A stretch of DNA of 64,000 nucleotides from NCBI RefSeq assembly GCF_041296385.1, contig NC_091016.1:18575497-18639496 (forward strand), in the 5' to 3' direction. Source of the DNA: Aphelocoma coerulescens (Eukaryota; Chordata; Aves; Passeriformes; Corvidae). Both the position numbers and the translations under genes were made by a program. Below are positions 52,831 through 64,000 of this stretch, in pieces (positions within the stretch are counted from its first letter, which is position 1; each line of letters starts with the position of its first letter). A model generated the notes under the pieces. That model had not been told where the DNA came from. It made no database searches and was given only the letters and a program-made list of their open reading frames with translations.

Positions 52831-54759
52831 GGAGTGTAACAGCAAGATGTCACACACTTCCAGGTACTCCTTGTATCAGTAACATTCCCAGTTCTACATC
52901 CCATCTCAACAGGGGCAAGGATTTGGAAAACCTATGCTCTGTGTTATACAAAAAAGAACACTGACTTTGCAACCTGTACAGTTTTATCATAACAAAGTTT
53001 CTGCACTCAGAGTTTGCAGTCGTCAACCTTAATCTGGCATTCTCAAGACTCTTCTGAGTACATACTCCCTTTTTGCTTTTACAAATGACTCCCACTTCCC
53101 ACACTGTTGATACAGAGATATATGAACATACAGATCTATCTATATGCTCATCTTGTGTTTTTGGACTGCGTGGTTTTCCTGTGTATCTCAGTGTTCGTGC
53201 AGCACACTGCTAACAGAGCCCAAATGGGTCATTTTCCCCATCAGTAGTAAGAAGTGCATTCATGAATGTTTAAAAATGATAGGTTATAGTTGCTGAAGGT
53301 CATGCTGTATAATGCATTTTCACTCCAGATGGTTCTCTTTCCACTGTATACCCATGGGTTACAAATACATGGAAAAACATAGCTGTAATTTTTTTCAGGC
53401 TAACGGTTCAGACTTTCAGAAATTCAGCTGGACCCATGGGAAGAGTATTTTTAATACCTTGCATAGAGAAAAATTTTTGAAACCTATTTATAACTGTATG
53501 TTAATGAAAAGGAACAGTTTTCAAACTCACTTTAAAAGGGTACATTTAAAAATAGAGTGGAGCTTTATTCCTGGTCTTTTCTTTTTCACCAAAATAATGA
53601 AACTTACAGTAATGACATTTGTCTTGGAGAGAAATACCTCTTTGTATCATGACTACTGCCAGATTGCTCAGTATTTGAATGATTTCTGGATAAAAAGGAA
53701 ACACATTGTGTACATCTAACCCCAATCTGCAAGCCATTTATACTTCTTAATGTGATAACATTTTCATTAAAAGAGACAGGATGTGCACACATCAGAAATT
53801 GGCTTTAATTTGTCTGAATACATTTTTTTTAAAGTGTGATGGTTTCCCATTGATCTAATTTCCTACCAAGATGTAATTAAAACATAAATGCGGAAATCAG
53901 AATAAACTTGGAAGCAGCTGAACAGCAAGGCAGCCTGAGAGCAGCAAAGTTGAGGTCTCAAATAAAAACTATGTATTTATGAGTATATTTTTAGTATGCA
54001 CAGATGAAGAATTTCAAAGCAAATTGGAGAGTTAGATACATTTTCCATCTAAAATTAATACACAAGTATTCAGGTGTAGACTGCATTTTGTAAGCTTCCT
54101 TTCAAAGGAATCCAGGGAAATATATCAAGGACTTCATGAAGAGCAGAGTTGTATAATGAAGGTAGGCAGCTAAGGCAAAAGCAAGGCTGCTAAAAGAGCT
54201 GTTCCACCTTTTTCACACACAAAACGGACTCCAGCTTTAATGAGGCACTTTTTTCCCCATATTTTTGCAGATGAACGTTTTTAGGAAACATGCCCTCAAA
54301 TTAATTTGAAACTTTTATCTTTCTGATTTTTCAGTCTACTAATTGGGCCTTGACTAAGTTCCACCTACTGATAAACTAGTAAGTTTGATGAGCTATGGCT
54401 CAGCAATTACCTTTTTATAGCTCAGTAACTACCTTCCATCATGGAAAATACTTGCTACAGACTACATTCCCAACTGGAACAAATGCATTAAAAGATCGCT
54501 TGTGTAGTTGGTAATTCTTGGGCAATTACAGAAAAGGCCTAATGTCAAAAACATCCAGCCCCACATAAGTCAAGATTCCAGGCCATTTTAACCCTTCTGA
54601 TGAATTGCTTTAAGCTTATTTAATATTAATCTTTTACTGTCAGTAAACAGTGAAGCACCTCCTCCATCCCTCTAATACACACAGAGCCTTGTGGACAGAG
54701 AAGTGACAATTCAGCAGAGTAAGAGGGGGCACAATCATGAAAAACATTACTAATCTTAC

Positions 54760-54843
54760 TTCAGCTCTCTTCAGCATCTCCCACTTATTAAGTATCTTCA
54801 TGGCAAAAACTTTATCTGCATTTTTCAGTTTTACTACTGCAAC
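54760..54843 (-). CDS. CDC42BPA: CDC42BPA exon: kinase beta-3 strand with ATP Lys106 (res. 91-118)
   Basis: This 84-base, 28-codon exon is symmetric (phase 0 to 0). It starts 'VAVVKLKNADKVFAMK' and ends 'KRAE'. The Lys of FAMK is the ATP alpha/beta-phosphate-anchoring lysine (residue 106). The acceptor is ttttccag and the donor is GAA|gtaaga. Skipping this exon would keep the frame but remove the catalytic lysine, so such a transcript would be kinase-dead. The product appears identical to the mammalian sequence as I recall it, consistent with strong constraint on the kinase core. Confidence 0.97.
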
Positions 54844-57800
54844 CTGGAAAAGAGAAATTAAAGATAAATAAGTTACAACACAGAAATGCAGATTGTTTTC
54901 ATTTTCATGTAACCTTGCAGTTTTGGAGGTTTTTTCCTGAGTGTTCTGGACATATTTTTACTATCAACAAAATACTACACCATCAAGAGAGAAGCACCAC
55001 AACGGTATGGGAAAATTCCAAGCCTATTGTAAGCTTTCATTCTGTATCACACTTTCCCTATGTGTAATTTTTTCTAGGTGACCATCAATGTAAAACTGGT
55101 ATTTCTCAACATCACACTTCTTGCTCTATCATACTGTCATGAAACTCTCTGGCCCTATGTTTTATATTCCCGGGCTTCAGTCCTACACACTAATTAAACT
55201 CTAGAGCCCTCAAGAAAAGGTAATGGCATAGCAGATTCTAAGTCAAGATAAAATAGTGTCTCTTTGGTTTTAAACACAAATAAAACTGTAGATTTGCCAT
55301 AAAACAACTTCCACTCTTGTCTGAAATAATGCACTAGATTTTCTTCAAAGATAGTATGACTTCACATTTTTCCACCTGAAGTTCAACGAGCTTTTTATCA
55401 TGTCTGTTTTAAGTAGCAGGGAAACAGCAAAATGCACAATTTCTAGAGAAGTAAAACTTAACAAAACAAGGCTGCCCAGCTGCCCCTCCTCCCCTCATAG
55501 TTTCTGAAACATTAGATGCCATAGGCCTCTGTAATAATAAATTAACAAAGTTCACTGACACCATCCTTTTCTGAGAATATTAGTTTTGTTTAGCTATAAT
55601 ATAAGCTAACACAGAATATTTTTAGGAAAGAGGGAGGGAAGAAGTTTACACAAACTTGTTTCCACAGTTCAGGCTTCCTTGGGCATGGAAAGCTCAGTGT
55701 TTTAACCAAAATGGGTATGGAAGTGCCACAAACTCAAAGCTGCTGATCACAACTAGACCAGCATCATCATCCCAACTATAGAAAAGTTCAACAAGCACTG
55801 CATTTTAACAGCCATTCTCCAACTATCCTATTCTGCCTCTTCCCTTTCAAAGAAATCTTAAAGCTAAAACAGATAAAAGTTTATTTCTGTGTGCATCTGG
55901 TTACCAACCAACATGCTGTCACACAGATTATCATCATCTTCATCCTGCAGGCCAGTGACAAAAAAATACGAAGGTTGATTCCTACATTCCTTTCACCTCT
56001 TTCATAATCAGTAAACCAGCAATGTGTGAAGACAGGGATAACAGAAAAAAAAAATACAGGATCAGACAGTTTGAAGAAAGTGTCATGTGAACCTCTTTCA
56101 ACCATCTTCAAATGTGTCATCACCTGCAACAGCTTCACCAACGAGCAGAAGCACAGGTTAAAGGACTGCAATACTCTGATGTCTAAACCAACATATATCT
56201 CACAGAGTAGCTCTTGCCTAGCTATAGATTCACAGCCCAAGCAGCTGCCACTTCCCACATGGGCATTATTGGCCCTGTCTGGACACTGCTGCCTTCTGGG
56301 GCTGCAGGGGGAGGGAGTGGCTGGGAGATAAAAGAAGGAGATAAGACAGAAAGGTACTACGTTTATTTGTTTAAACTAGTTTATGGACTGAAATTTTTAA
56401 AGGTTACCTCACATGAGGTTCAAGTTCAGATTTGGAATCCCTCAAGGAACCTTCAGATTTGAAACACAAAAATGGATTATTACTTTAGCCTATAATATAA
56501 TAATTCTAATTCATAAAGAATGTGTGCTCTGCTGTACACGGTAACACAAGACTGAGAATCACAGTTTTTTTTTAGGGAAAGATGAATCCTCTGCAGTGAC
56601 ACATAGCCCAGAGCATGGATTTGATCTTGATTATCCTTTTGCTTTACTAGCTAAATCTAAGTTAGAAGCTCTGGTAAGCCATTATCTGTATCAATTTCTA
56701 GTGAGAAATGTCAGGAGGAGAAAGCCTTGACACTGCACCACAGCATTCAAACTGTAACCTACTTAACTTGGGTGACAGGGACATCCCCAATGATGCAGCC
56801 TGTGGTATGAAGCTACAATGCAGTTGTCCCCAAAAGACCTTTAAGGGTTTTGGGACTCCTGCAGGGAAAAATTAAAAGGCTATTCTAGATGCTGCTGCCC
56901 AGCATGGAAAGTAAGTCTTCTCCACCATTAAACACTGGAGTACAGGCAGCCAGAGGCATAAGACAATACAAGTATTTCAAGGCCAATTTCAGGATTTCGT
57001 TTCTTGCCTGTAGCATGCTCAGTGCAAGGCTGTGTTATTCTGCAAAGGACTTGGTCATTGAAAGACACACAGTAACTGCACAGCTGCCTGAATTTGCAGT
57101 CTACTATTCAGCATTCACTTGGACACAACTGCAAGAGCTACAGCACTGCCTTTGGTGAAGATTTGGAATGCAGGCCTTCTGTGGCATGAACAAGGGCTTG
57201 GTACCTTCTGCAAATGTGTAGCAGCATTGAAGAGTGACTAAAGAACAAAAATAGACTCGTGTTTACCAGCTGTGTTTACAATCAGTGAGAAGCTTTTAGT
57301 CTGTGAAAGCCATTAATGTTATTCCATATCAATAACCACCACACACAAAAGACCACAGACACCACTGCCATCTTTCTGCAATCACAGCATGTTTTTGGGG
57401 GTGTCTCAGTGCTTTACGAAAGTAAATTCTAAAATGCTTATTCCAAGACTGTGAAAGTAAAACCTGACAGTTCAGCAATGAGCAGACTGGTGCAGTTTGT
57501 AATTGTAACAAAAAAATTCTGAATCGTGATTACAAACCCAGGCAGTGTTTACATATACACAGAGTATTTACTACCTACACAAAGGCACAAATACAGTTTT
57601 GTTCTGATCTTTTCTTTTCCCCAGTGAAGCTGTCAAAGAGCGAAGAAAGAGTAATCATTCCTGTCCTAGTGATCCTCAAGTGTCTTGCTACCGGAACTTC
57701 TTAAAATTAGACTTTTTAAAGGATGGGGGGTTTTTAAATTTTATTCTCCTGTGAGCAGCCCAAAAAAATATGATTGGTATGTGCTGATATAAACATCTTG

Positions 57801-60800
57801 GTTTAGTCAGAAACAGAGATTCTTCCCATTCTTCCAATCATTTTTCGTATTTCCCACAAACAGCAGTATAGTTTGGCATTCTGTCAGACATCTTCTGCCC
57901 CAAGCTTGACTACTTGTCTCTATAGTATTTGTCTGCACTTTTCCTTTGCTTAAAAAGCAATAGCCTTATACAGAAAAAAAAACTGGAACAGAAGCCATTA
58001 AAATTGAAATGAAAAGAAAAAGAAGAACAATAAAAGTAGAAAAGAAGATTCAACACTGGTTTTCTTGTCCAGCAAGAACAAGCAGACAAGAAAGAATGTT
58101 ACTGTTCATAACTGTATGACAAAATTTAGGAGTAACTAGCTCATTCTCAAGCTACAAAATTAATTCTCTTCAAAAGATCAACAATTTAACAACCTAATAT
58201 TTTCTAGCATAAGCATACACTGAATTTTTTTTTTTTAAGCTAGAATAGAACCAACTGAAAATTTTGGTATTGGAGCTTTCACTAAGCTGCTCTTTTATAC
58301 TGCTGAGGGACACCACCAAGAGCTGTTGCCCAGTTGCTTCACCTTTCCTAGCAGCGTTTTTAAAGTCTTCTTGTTTTGTGTTAGGTTTTTCAAACCATGC
58401 TGCTCAAAGCCAGCACAATGAAACACTTGAAGCCCACATTATTAATTTCACCATGATAATCCTGCTCCTCCCCCAAGTGAAACATCTGTGTTTTCTAAAG
58501 ACAGCACTCTGACATAAAATTGCAAATAAGTAAATGTGTGCATGCAGAGGGAAGGGGCATGTGAATAATGTGACAAAAAGGAAGCCTTCTCAGAAAGCAG
58601 AAGAAAGGATAAGGGGAAAAACAAAACTAGGCACAATGAATTCTTACAGTTATAAGCAGTAACTAGTTTAAACTACTTTTTCTCTGCATTAAACTTGTAA
58701 AAACAAAGTGGGAAATATTTCTTGACTATGCAAATTGAAGAAATTGAGTAGCGTAAAATCAAAATAAGAACAAGTCTGAGACCGTGCCAAAGAAAACTTG
58801 CACTAACTTTGTAGTCTACAGAATTTCAGAATTATGTTGATTCAGGAGACAAAAAATTACCCCTCCCAGTAACCTAGAGCAACCTTGGTCTCATTTATAG
58901 ATTGCTGGAAAGAAAATACATTCTTTCAGATTTCTTAATCTGTCTCAGCAAATACAAGTATTGTGCAATTTAATATTAATATAGTTTTTTGTGGTTTAAG
59001 TAGCAGTAAAATTTGGTGGTCCTTTTTTCAATCTTCCTCAGATATTTAATGGTTATTTTACAGGAAAATTAGCAATTTCATATAGAACTTCTTAGACAAA
59101 TGTCTGTGTAGAACTTGTCTTTGCTAAGCTAGCAAGACATATATCCTTCCAAATATGTATTAATCCCCACTTTAAGAACATAAAAAGCCAAACATCTCCA
59201 CTGAAAGAACTTCAGTTTTCCCCTTCCTGAAGATTTTGATAATTTAATAGTCATGCTATCTTCCTCAGATAAGGAATTAGAAAGAAACACTGTTCCTAGA
59301 GGAGGAGAACTAACCAATTACACAGACTGTCCCCAGAAGAGGATGGGGAAAGTTACATTCTCACTGCTCATGGGATGATTCACCACAAAGAACTTCCTGA
59401 GATAGAACAACGGTTTCTTTGCGGTTTAGCTGCTGTGGAGTTTGATGCTGATTTAGCAGACAAAAAATCACTTCTCTTAAAAACACAATACAAGGCAGGT
59501 TTAGTGTATGATCCTTCCAACAAGAAAGCACCAACATCAGCGATTTTTTCTTATATTTAACACAGTCTGTACATGAACTCAGCTGCAACTCCTATGGTAG
59601 CACTGACCAGGGCTAATCTTTTAAGCAGAAGTGTTTACATCAAAATGGAGATTGCAACATTCTCTGTGGCAAAGGTTTAGACTGAAGATAAATTATCCAT
59701 GAGTAACTTCAGCCATCAGTCTCCTTCATATAGAAGGTTTACTCCAGATGGAGCAAAACCCAGAGTGATAAAGCAGCTAAGTAACTTTTTTTGTTATTTT
59801 TACAGCTGCCCAATGATTATATTTGCACATAGGGATTGGAGTATGTAGTGACACGCACTACAGTAAAAATTCCTCTTCCTTATATACTACCTACAGGAGT
59901 CTACTCTTCCATAATCACAGACTAGCTAAGACTGATTTTCACACAAGATGCAAATATGCAAGTGAATCTGAGAACAACTCTCCTCTGTCACATGCCAGAG
60001 CCTCCAGAAATCCTCTCCTATCAAAGAGAACTTCCATCTCCAAAGGCAATGAAGACTCTGATCAGAAAAGTCTTATTCTCTGGGTTTCAGTTCACATGTA
60101 TTTTCAGGCAGTATGGAGGACCTCCTGCAGAAGCTTTACACACTTATCCACATCTGCAGTGTATTTGGGTATGAAAAACTCAAGGCACTGCTGTACATTA
60201 GATTGCTCTTCCTACAGTGTCCTGCATGAAAAACAAAGCTCATGCACCCAAAAGAATTAAGAAAAATGGGTCAGAAAGCTAACGTTTTTCATTTAAAGTT
60301 TCCTTGACCTAGTGATCAACAGACTTCTCTGGCAACTTCAAATAAGACAGAGCTTTATCAGGAGCAGCAAAAAATTGTATAGTTTGATAGTAGTAGGTGA
60401 CTACTGAAAAAGAAAATAACATCTGCTACAGTCCTTAAAAGAAATACAGGAAAAATCTTCAAACATTCATTAAAATAGGAGACTAAATGACAGAAAGAGA
60501 GAGATTTCTCTATGTTATTGGAATGTCAGTATCAATATTTGGCTATTTAAGCTGCAAAAACTAGTTTCAGACTATACAGTTATTAGGAAAATTAGAAGTT
60601 ATTAGATCTCTATACCATCAGCCTCCTTCACCTCCTGACCAGAAAGAATTAGTCAAGCAAATGATTTATCCTCAGACAGTTGAAACATGGGTCTCTTAAT
60701 CCATGTGAATCTGCCTTCTCTGAAAATTCACAAGACTCTTCGAAAGAGCTGTCAAAGTATGTATATATCAAGATGTACATTAGGTGGGCCTATAATATCC

Positions 60801-60919
60801 ATTATGGCTAAATAATGTAAAAACCTGTACATCAGTGTATTGTTATTAACAGGCTCTCCTCACTGCTGCAGGTTTGCAAGAGAATTACTCAAACCCTTCC
60901 ACATCCTTCTCACACATAC
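54844..60919 (-). other. CDC42BPA: Intron, 6.1 kb, nothing recognised
   Basis: Intron between Glu90 and Val91, splitting the Gly-rich loop from beta-3. A GC-richer purine patch lies near 56268-56345. Several open frames of 60-145 codons have no recognisable domain, no consistent codon pattern and no splice context. No repeat was recognised. Confidence 0.75.
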
Positions 60920-61011
60920 CTCCCCAAAGGCTCCTCGACCAATCACCTTCAGAATCTCAAAATCTTCTTTATGTAGTCGCATCTGTTTCACTTTAGATGT
61001 AAAAGGTTTGG
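60920..61011 (-). CDS. CDC42BPA: CDC42BPA exon: kinase start and Gly-rich loop (res. 60-90)
   Basis: Read on the reverse strand, this 92-base exon opens with two bases that complete a split Ala codon, followed by 30 codons from '[10 protein letters not shown]' to 'VIGRGAFGE'. It holds the N-terminal edge of the kinase domain and most of the Gly-rich ATP-binding loop (GRGAFGE, residues 84-90); the next residue, V91, opens the following exon. The acceptor is ttgtttcag and the donor is GAG|gtatgt, ending in phase 0. The upstream exon, encoding about 59 N-terminal residues used in dimerisation, must lie beyond 64000. Position 74 is Lys where I recall Arg in mammals, a conservative change. Identity is secure. 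Confidence 0.96.
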
Positions 61012-62119
61012 CTGAAACAAAGGGAAAAAAAAGAATCATTAAAAAAAAAACCAAAAACAGCCCACGCAAAAATCACAAAACAAGGTAACACTAACACAAA
61101 ATAGATGAAATCAGAGCCCTAAAAACAATGGATCGTTTTGCTTATATACCTATACATCCTAAAGGAATACAGTGAAGTTTAAAGCTAGAAATAATGAAGT
61201 AAGAACTAAGTCCAAATGGCTGTGAGAAAAAGGTTTATGAAGTAAGCTTGCTTTTGCCTTTTTTTAATTTAAAAAAAATGTAGTCAAGCTGACTATATTT
61301 TTCCACAGCTTTTGAGTTCACAGACATGCACTGCATCTGTGCTGTATAACTCTGGTTGCAAAAGCAAAACATAATAAAATGAGCTCACTTTGGACAATAT
61401 TAATTTATTTGCCGATCAGCCAAACAATACTGTATTCAATAAAAAATTAAAATGGTGATGAATGGTAAGTGGAAGGGCAATATTACTGGTCTACACAATG
61501 TATTGTGCAATGTTTTTTGAAAACTACTTCTTTAACACATGGAACACTTAATAGTCAATTCCTGGGTTTGGAAGGAAGAACAGTTGCACTCAAGACATTA
61601 TTAACACATTCCCTGAAAAAGCTGAATGTAATTTCAACTTAAGCTTCATTTCCCTCTTCTTTTCCCCCTCTTTTATAATATATTTGAAAACGGTAAGCAA
61701 AATAATGTATTGTATTCCAGAGAGGTAAAACCCCAGCATTGTTCGCAGTAAAACAGCAGTCTCAGGAGGACAATTCCCCTCTTTCAGCCCCATTTAGCAC
61801 TACAACCAACCAGTCCTGGTTCATTAATACATGCTCTCTGCATGCATGCAAAACATCCAAGTTACTGATAACTCTACATCAAAACCTACACAACAATACA
61901 CTTGGTAAAAAAAAAAAAAAAATCAAAACTTGAAGTAATTTAGCAGGAAAAGGAGATCTTTATAAAATTATTGTTTTAAAAGCTTGTTTAATACTTGCCA
62001 CAAATGAAATCTTATTACTAAAACAGAAACTTCAGTCAATATGGTTCACAAAAGACAGTTCGATAATCCATACTGGGATGGGTCTCAGGAACATGAAGTT
62101 CAATTTCTGGCTCAAAGGC

Positions 62120-62205
62120 AGTCTAGCTCAATGATCCCAAACAAGCCACTAGAGATACTGCACCCAGTTTCACATCTATGAAACAGGGACAGTATTTTTG
62201 TTACA
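62120..62205 (+). mobile_element. Possible MIR-like SINE relic
   Basis: The run 'caaacaagccactagagata', 'cccagtttcacatctatgaa' and 'acagggacagtattttt' follows the order of the MIR 3' half ('caagtcactta...cctcagtttcctcatctgtaaaatggggataat'). It is the best of the three MIR-like stretches but still degenerate. Confidence 0.5.
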
Positions 62206-62746
62206 GACAAGGCACTTACCATCACATTCCTGAATCACAAAAAAAACCCCAAAAAAGCACATTGTAAAGACACCATTTTACAAGGCCCATTAAAACCTTA
62301 CTAGCTTATGCTTTCAGGGTACAGGGGCCCATCTATGTCCATTTCTCTCTCTACAGAGGCTGATGGAATCAGTGCAGCTTTATTTGCAGGGAAGGGTTGT
62401 AACAGGCATCATACTGCAGAACAGTTTGTTCAGAACAACATTTCTAAGAAGAAATGGGGAACAGTTTTCAAAAGCTCCAAAAGCAAATGACCCTGAGTAA
62501 GAACCAAGTTAAATATACTCAGACAATGTGTAAGAAACCAAATTTGGGTTCTCCTAGAATTCAGTATTTTCTCTTTCTAACGATATAAAATAATCCTCCT
62601 GAAAACCACTATCATATTAATCAATTCAATATAGAATTTTAATATTAACATGCAGGCCTTCAAGGCACTACCGCATCCTTGTCCAAAAGCCTACTGCCTT
62701 CTATTCAGCAAAGCAATTTTGTAAGCTTGAGACACAAGCTACTTGT

Positions 62747-62787
62747 AGTATTAATACTTAAAAACCCCAGTATTAATACTTAAAAAC
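62747..62787 (+). repeat. Tandem duplication, 22-base period
   Basis: The 19-base unit agtattaatacttaaaaac occurs exactly at 62747-62765 and again at 62769-62787, separated by ccc. Intronic. Confidence 0.95.
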
Positions 62788-63848
62788 TTTTCATCCTAGT
62801 CCTTAAAGTAGCTTTGTAAACCGTATCTGAACAACAATGATACAAAAATGCAGAGACTTATGTTTATGATGTATATATATATGCAGCACACCCCCAGTAA
62901 CATCAGGTACAATGGATGAAAGCCTTTAAAAATCTCAGTGGTTCCAAAGTCTGAACTTGGTCTCTTTCTTCTAAAATACTCAGACACCAGGAATCAATTC
63001 TCTACCAGGAATTACATCTGTTCTAACTACAGGAACATCAGCTTATGATTAAGAAAACCCAGCACTGGGTCCAAATAGTAAAGTTGCAGCCATATAACAC
63101 TGAGATTTTCACTTTAGTTAATACTTCTACTTTACATTCATAATAACTTTATTCAAAATATTGAATTATAAAATTAAAATAAAAATTTGTATTACATTTT
63201 AAATACTTCTAAAATGTAATTTAAACAGAAATAAATATATTATTCAAGTTCACAGAGGTTCCCCAAACTTTCAATTAATCTTTAAAATTTAATTCCTTTA
63301 AAAGAAAGGTGTTGCAATAGAAAAAGTGATAAGAAAATGTACTGCCTTACTTGGATAGCCTGAGCTGTGCTACACTAAGTGACTGAATACAAATATTAAT
63401 ACTACTGACAAATACTACTGAACAAATTAAAACAAGCCATTAGAGCCTTTTAACTTGAAAAACAACTGATTGAAAACAAACATGTAGTTCTCAACTTCAA
63501 CATTTTTTGACCATTATAGGCCTGGCTAGAGTACAAGGCACAATTTCTTGCTAACGAGCAACAGCATAGCTGTTTAAACCACAAAGCTCTTCCTCACTTT
63601 ATATTGCAAGGAAAGGCCTGTCATTCTTTAATTATTACATTCTGAAATCTTCCAGGGTTCCCATAGGGACACTGGAAAAATAAACATCACTATAACTACT
63701 TCAGTAAAATAAAGACGACAAAAATAGGTTTGGAGTAGGTTAAATGATTTGTAGTATCAGCATTAGTGGAAAAGTCTGTAAAACCTCCCTCCTCTTTAAC
63801 TTTTTTATCACCTCTAGCAGAGACATCAAGCAGCCAAGATAGTACCCT

Positions 63849-63900
63849 AGGAAAAAAAAGGGGGGAGGAGAAAAAAAAAAAAAGGAAAGAAAACAAAAAA
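63849..63900 (+). repeat. Purine-rich tract
   Basis: About 50 bases composed almost only of A and G, with a G6 block followed by A13. It is pyrimidine-rich on the transcribed strand. Confidence 0.85.
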
Positions 63901-64000
63901 TGTAAAGAAGAATTGCCTTAGGAATGTGCTCCAAATAGCTCGTTCCAAAAAAGGTCAATTTGCTTTATCATCAACGTTGTTTGTCTGCTGTGCAAACATC

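Larger units (their letters stand above)
50419..54759 (-). other. CDC42BPA: Intron with A-tract and probable CR1 relic
   Basis: This 4.3-kb intron lies between Glu118 and Thr119. It carries a 27-base A run (52370-52396) and a weak CR1-like region (52519-52830). An open frame of 135 codons at 53312-53719 has no recognisable similarity and no gene context. Confidence 0.8.
61012..64000 (-). other. CDC42BPA: Intron (partial), leading to exon 1 outside the window
   Basis: Upstream intron in transcript terms, ending at the ttgtttcag acceptor. It contains a possible MIR-like relic (62120-62205), a short tandem repeat (62747-62787), and a purine-rich tract (about 63849-63900). No exon or promoter signal was seen. 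Confidence 0.8.

Noticed and set aside
53312..53719. 135-codon plus-strand open frame
   Set aside because: No recognisable domain, low-complexity AT-driven composition, no splice or promoter context; lies within an intron.
55881..56258. 125-codon minus-strand open frame
   Set aside because: It is in the sense direction of the host gene but lacks MRCK similarity and flanking splice sites consistent with an extra exon between Glu90 and Val91, which join directly in the family.
59823..60260. 145-codon plus-strand open frame
   Set aside because: No similarity recognised, Ser-rich random-looking composition, overlapping frames of similar length nearby.

Overview
This window is vertebrate nuclear DNA, almost certainly from a bird. 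It is AT-rich and intron-dominated. Its recognisable repeats are mostly fragments of the avian CR1 LINE (reading-frame-free remnants with the 'ggttggaaaggacc...atccaaccctcc' type 3' end), one LTR-like element of a kind common in bird genomes, and a few weak MIR-like SINE relics. No bacterial-type operon, CRISPR array, rRNA or tRNA gene was seen.

One protein-coding gene explains all the coding signal. It lies on the minus strand and is the ortholog of CDC42BPA, encoding MRCK-alpha, a Cdc42/Rac-regulated AGC-family serine/threonine kinase that phosphorylates myosin-regulatory targets. Thirteen consecutive coding exons were placed by reading the reverse strand and fitting AG acceptors, GT donors and codon phase. 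In transcript order they are 61011-60920, 54843-54760, 50418-50323, 45849-45701, 16315-16222, 15458-15258, 14677-14429, 10718-10639, 9603-9437, 8994-8872, 4580-4447, 2811-2569 and 2319-2209. All splice phases join cleanly, giving one uninterrupted frame of 608 residues, two of its end codons being partial or adjacent to missing exons. With the human numbering (residues 60-667) the landmarks fall where expected: Gly-rich loop 83-91, Lys106, catalytic Asp201, DFG 219-221, Ser234 and Thr240 in the activation segment, and Thr403 in the hydrophobic motif. The window therefore holds nearly the whole kinase domain, the AGC C-terminal extension and the first part of the long coiled coil. The first coding exon (residues 1-59/60) lies beyond position 64000. 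The rest of the coiled coil and the C1, PH, CNH and CRIB domains lie before position 1.

Layout: 1-2208 is intron carrying the LTR-like repeat. 2209-16315 is a dense cluster of nine exons covering the coiled coil back to the catalytic loop. 16316-45700 is a single intron of about 29 kb with no gene found. 45701-61011 carries four exons of the kinase N-lobe and hinge, separated by 4-6 kb introns. 61012-64000 is part of the intron that leads to exon 1.

No new biological system was found. The observations most worth following up concern splicing: a symmetric 81-codon cassette exon, two weak or tandem splice sites, and the Arg codon of the HRD motif split across the 29-kb intron. Others are coiled-coil residues shared with the MRCK-beta paralog, perfect palindromes, a tandem duplication, and long A-tracts in a genome whose main LINE does not leave poly(A) tails.
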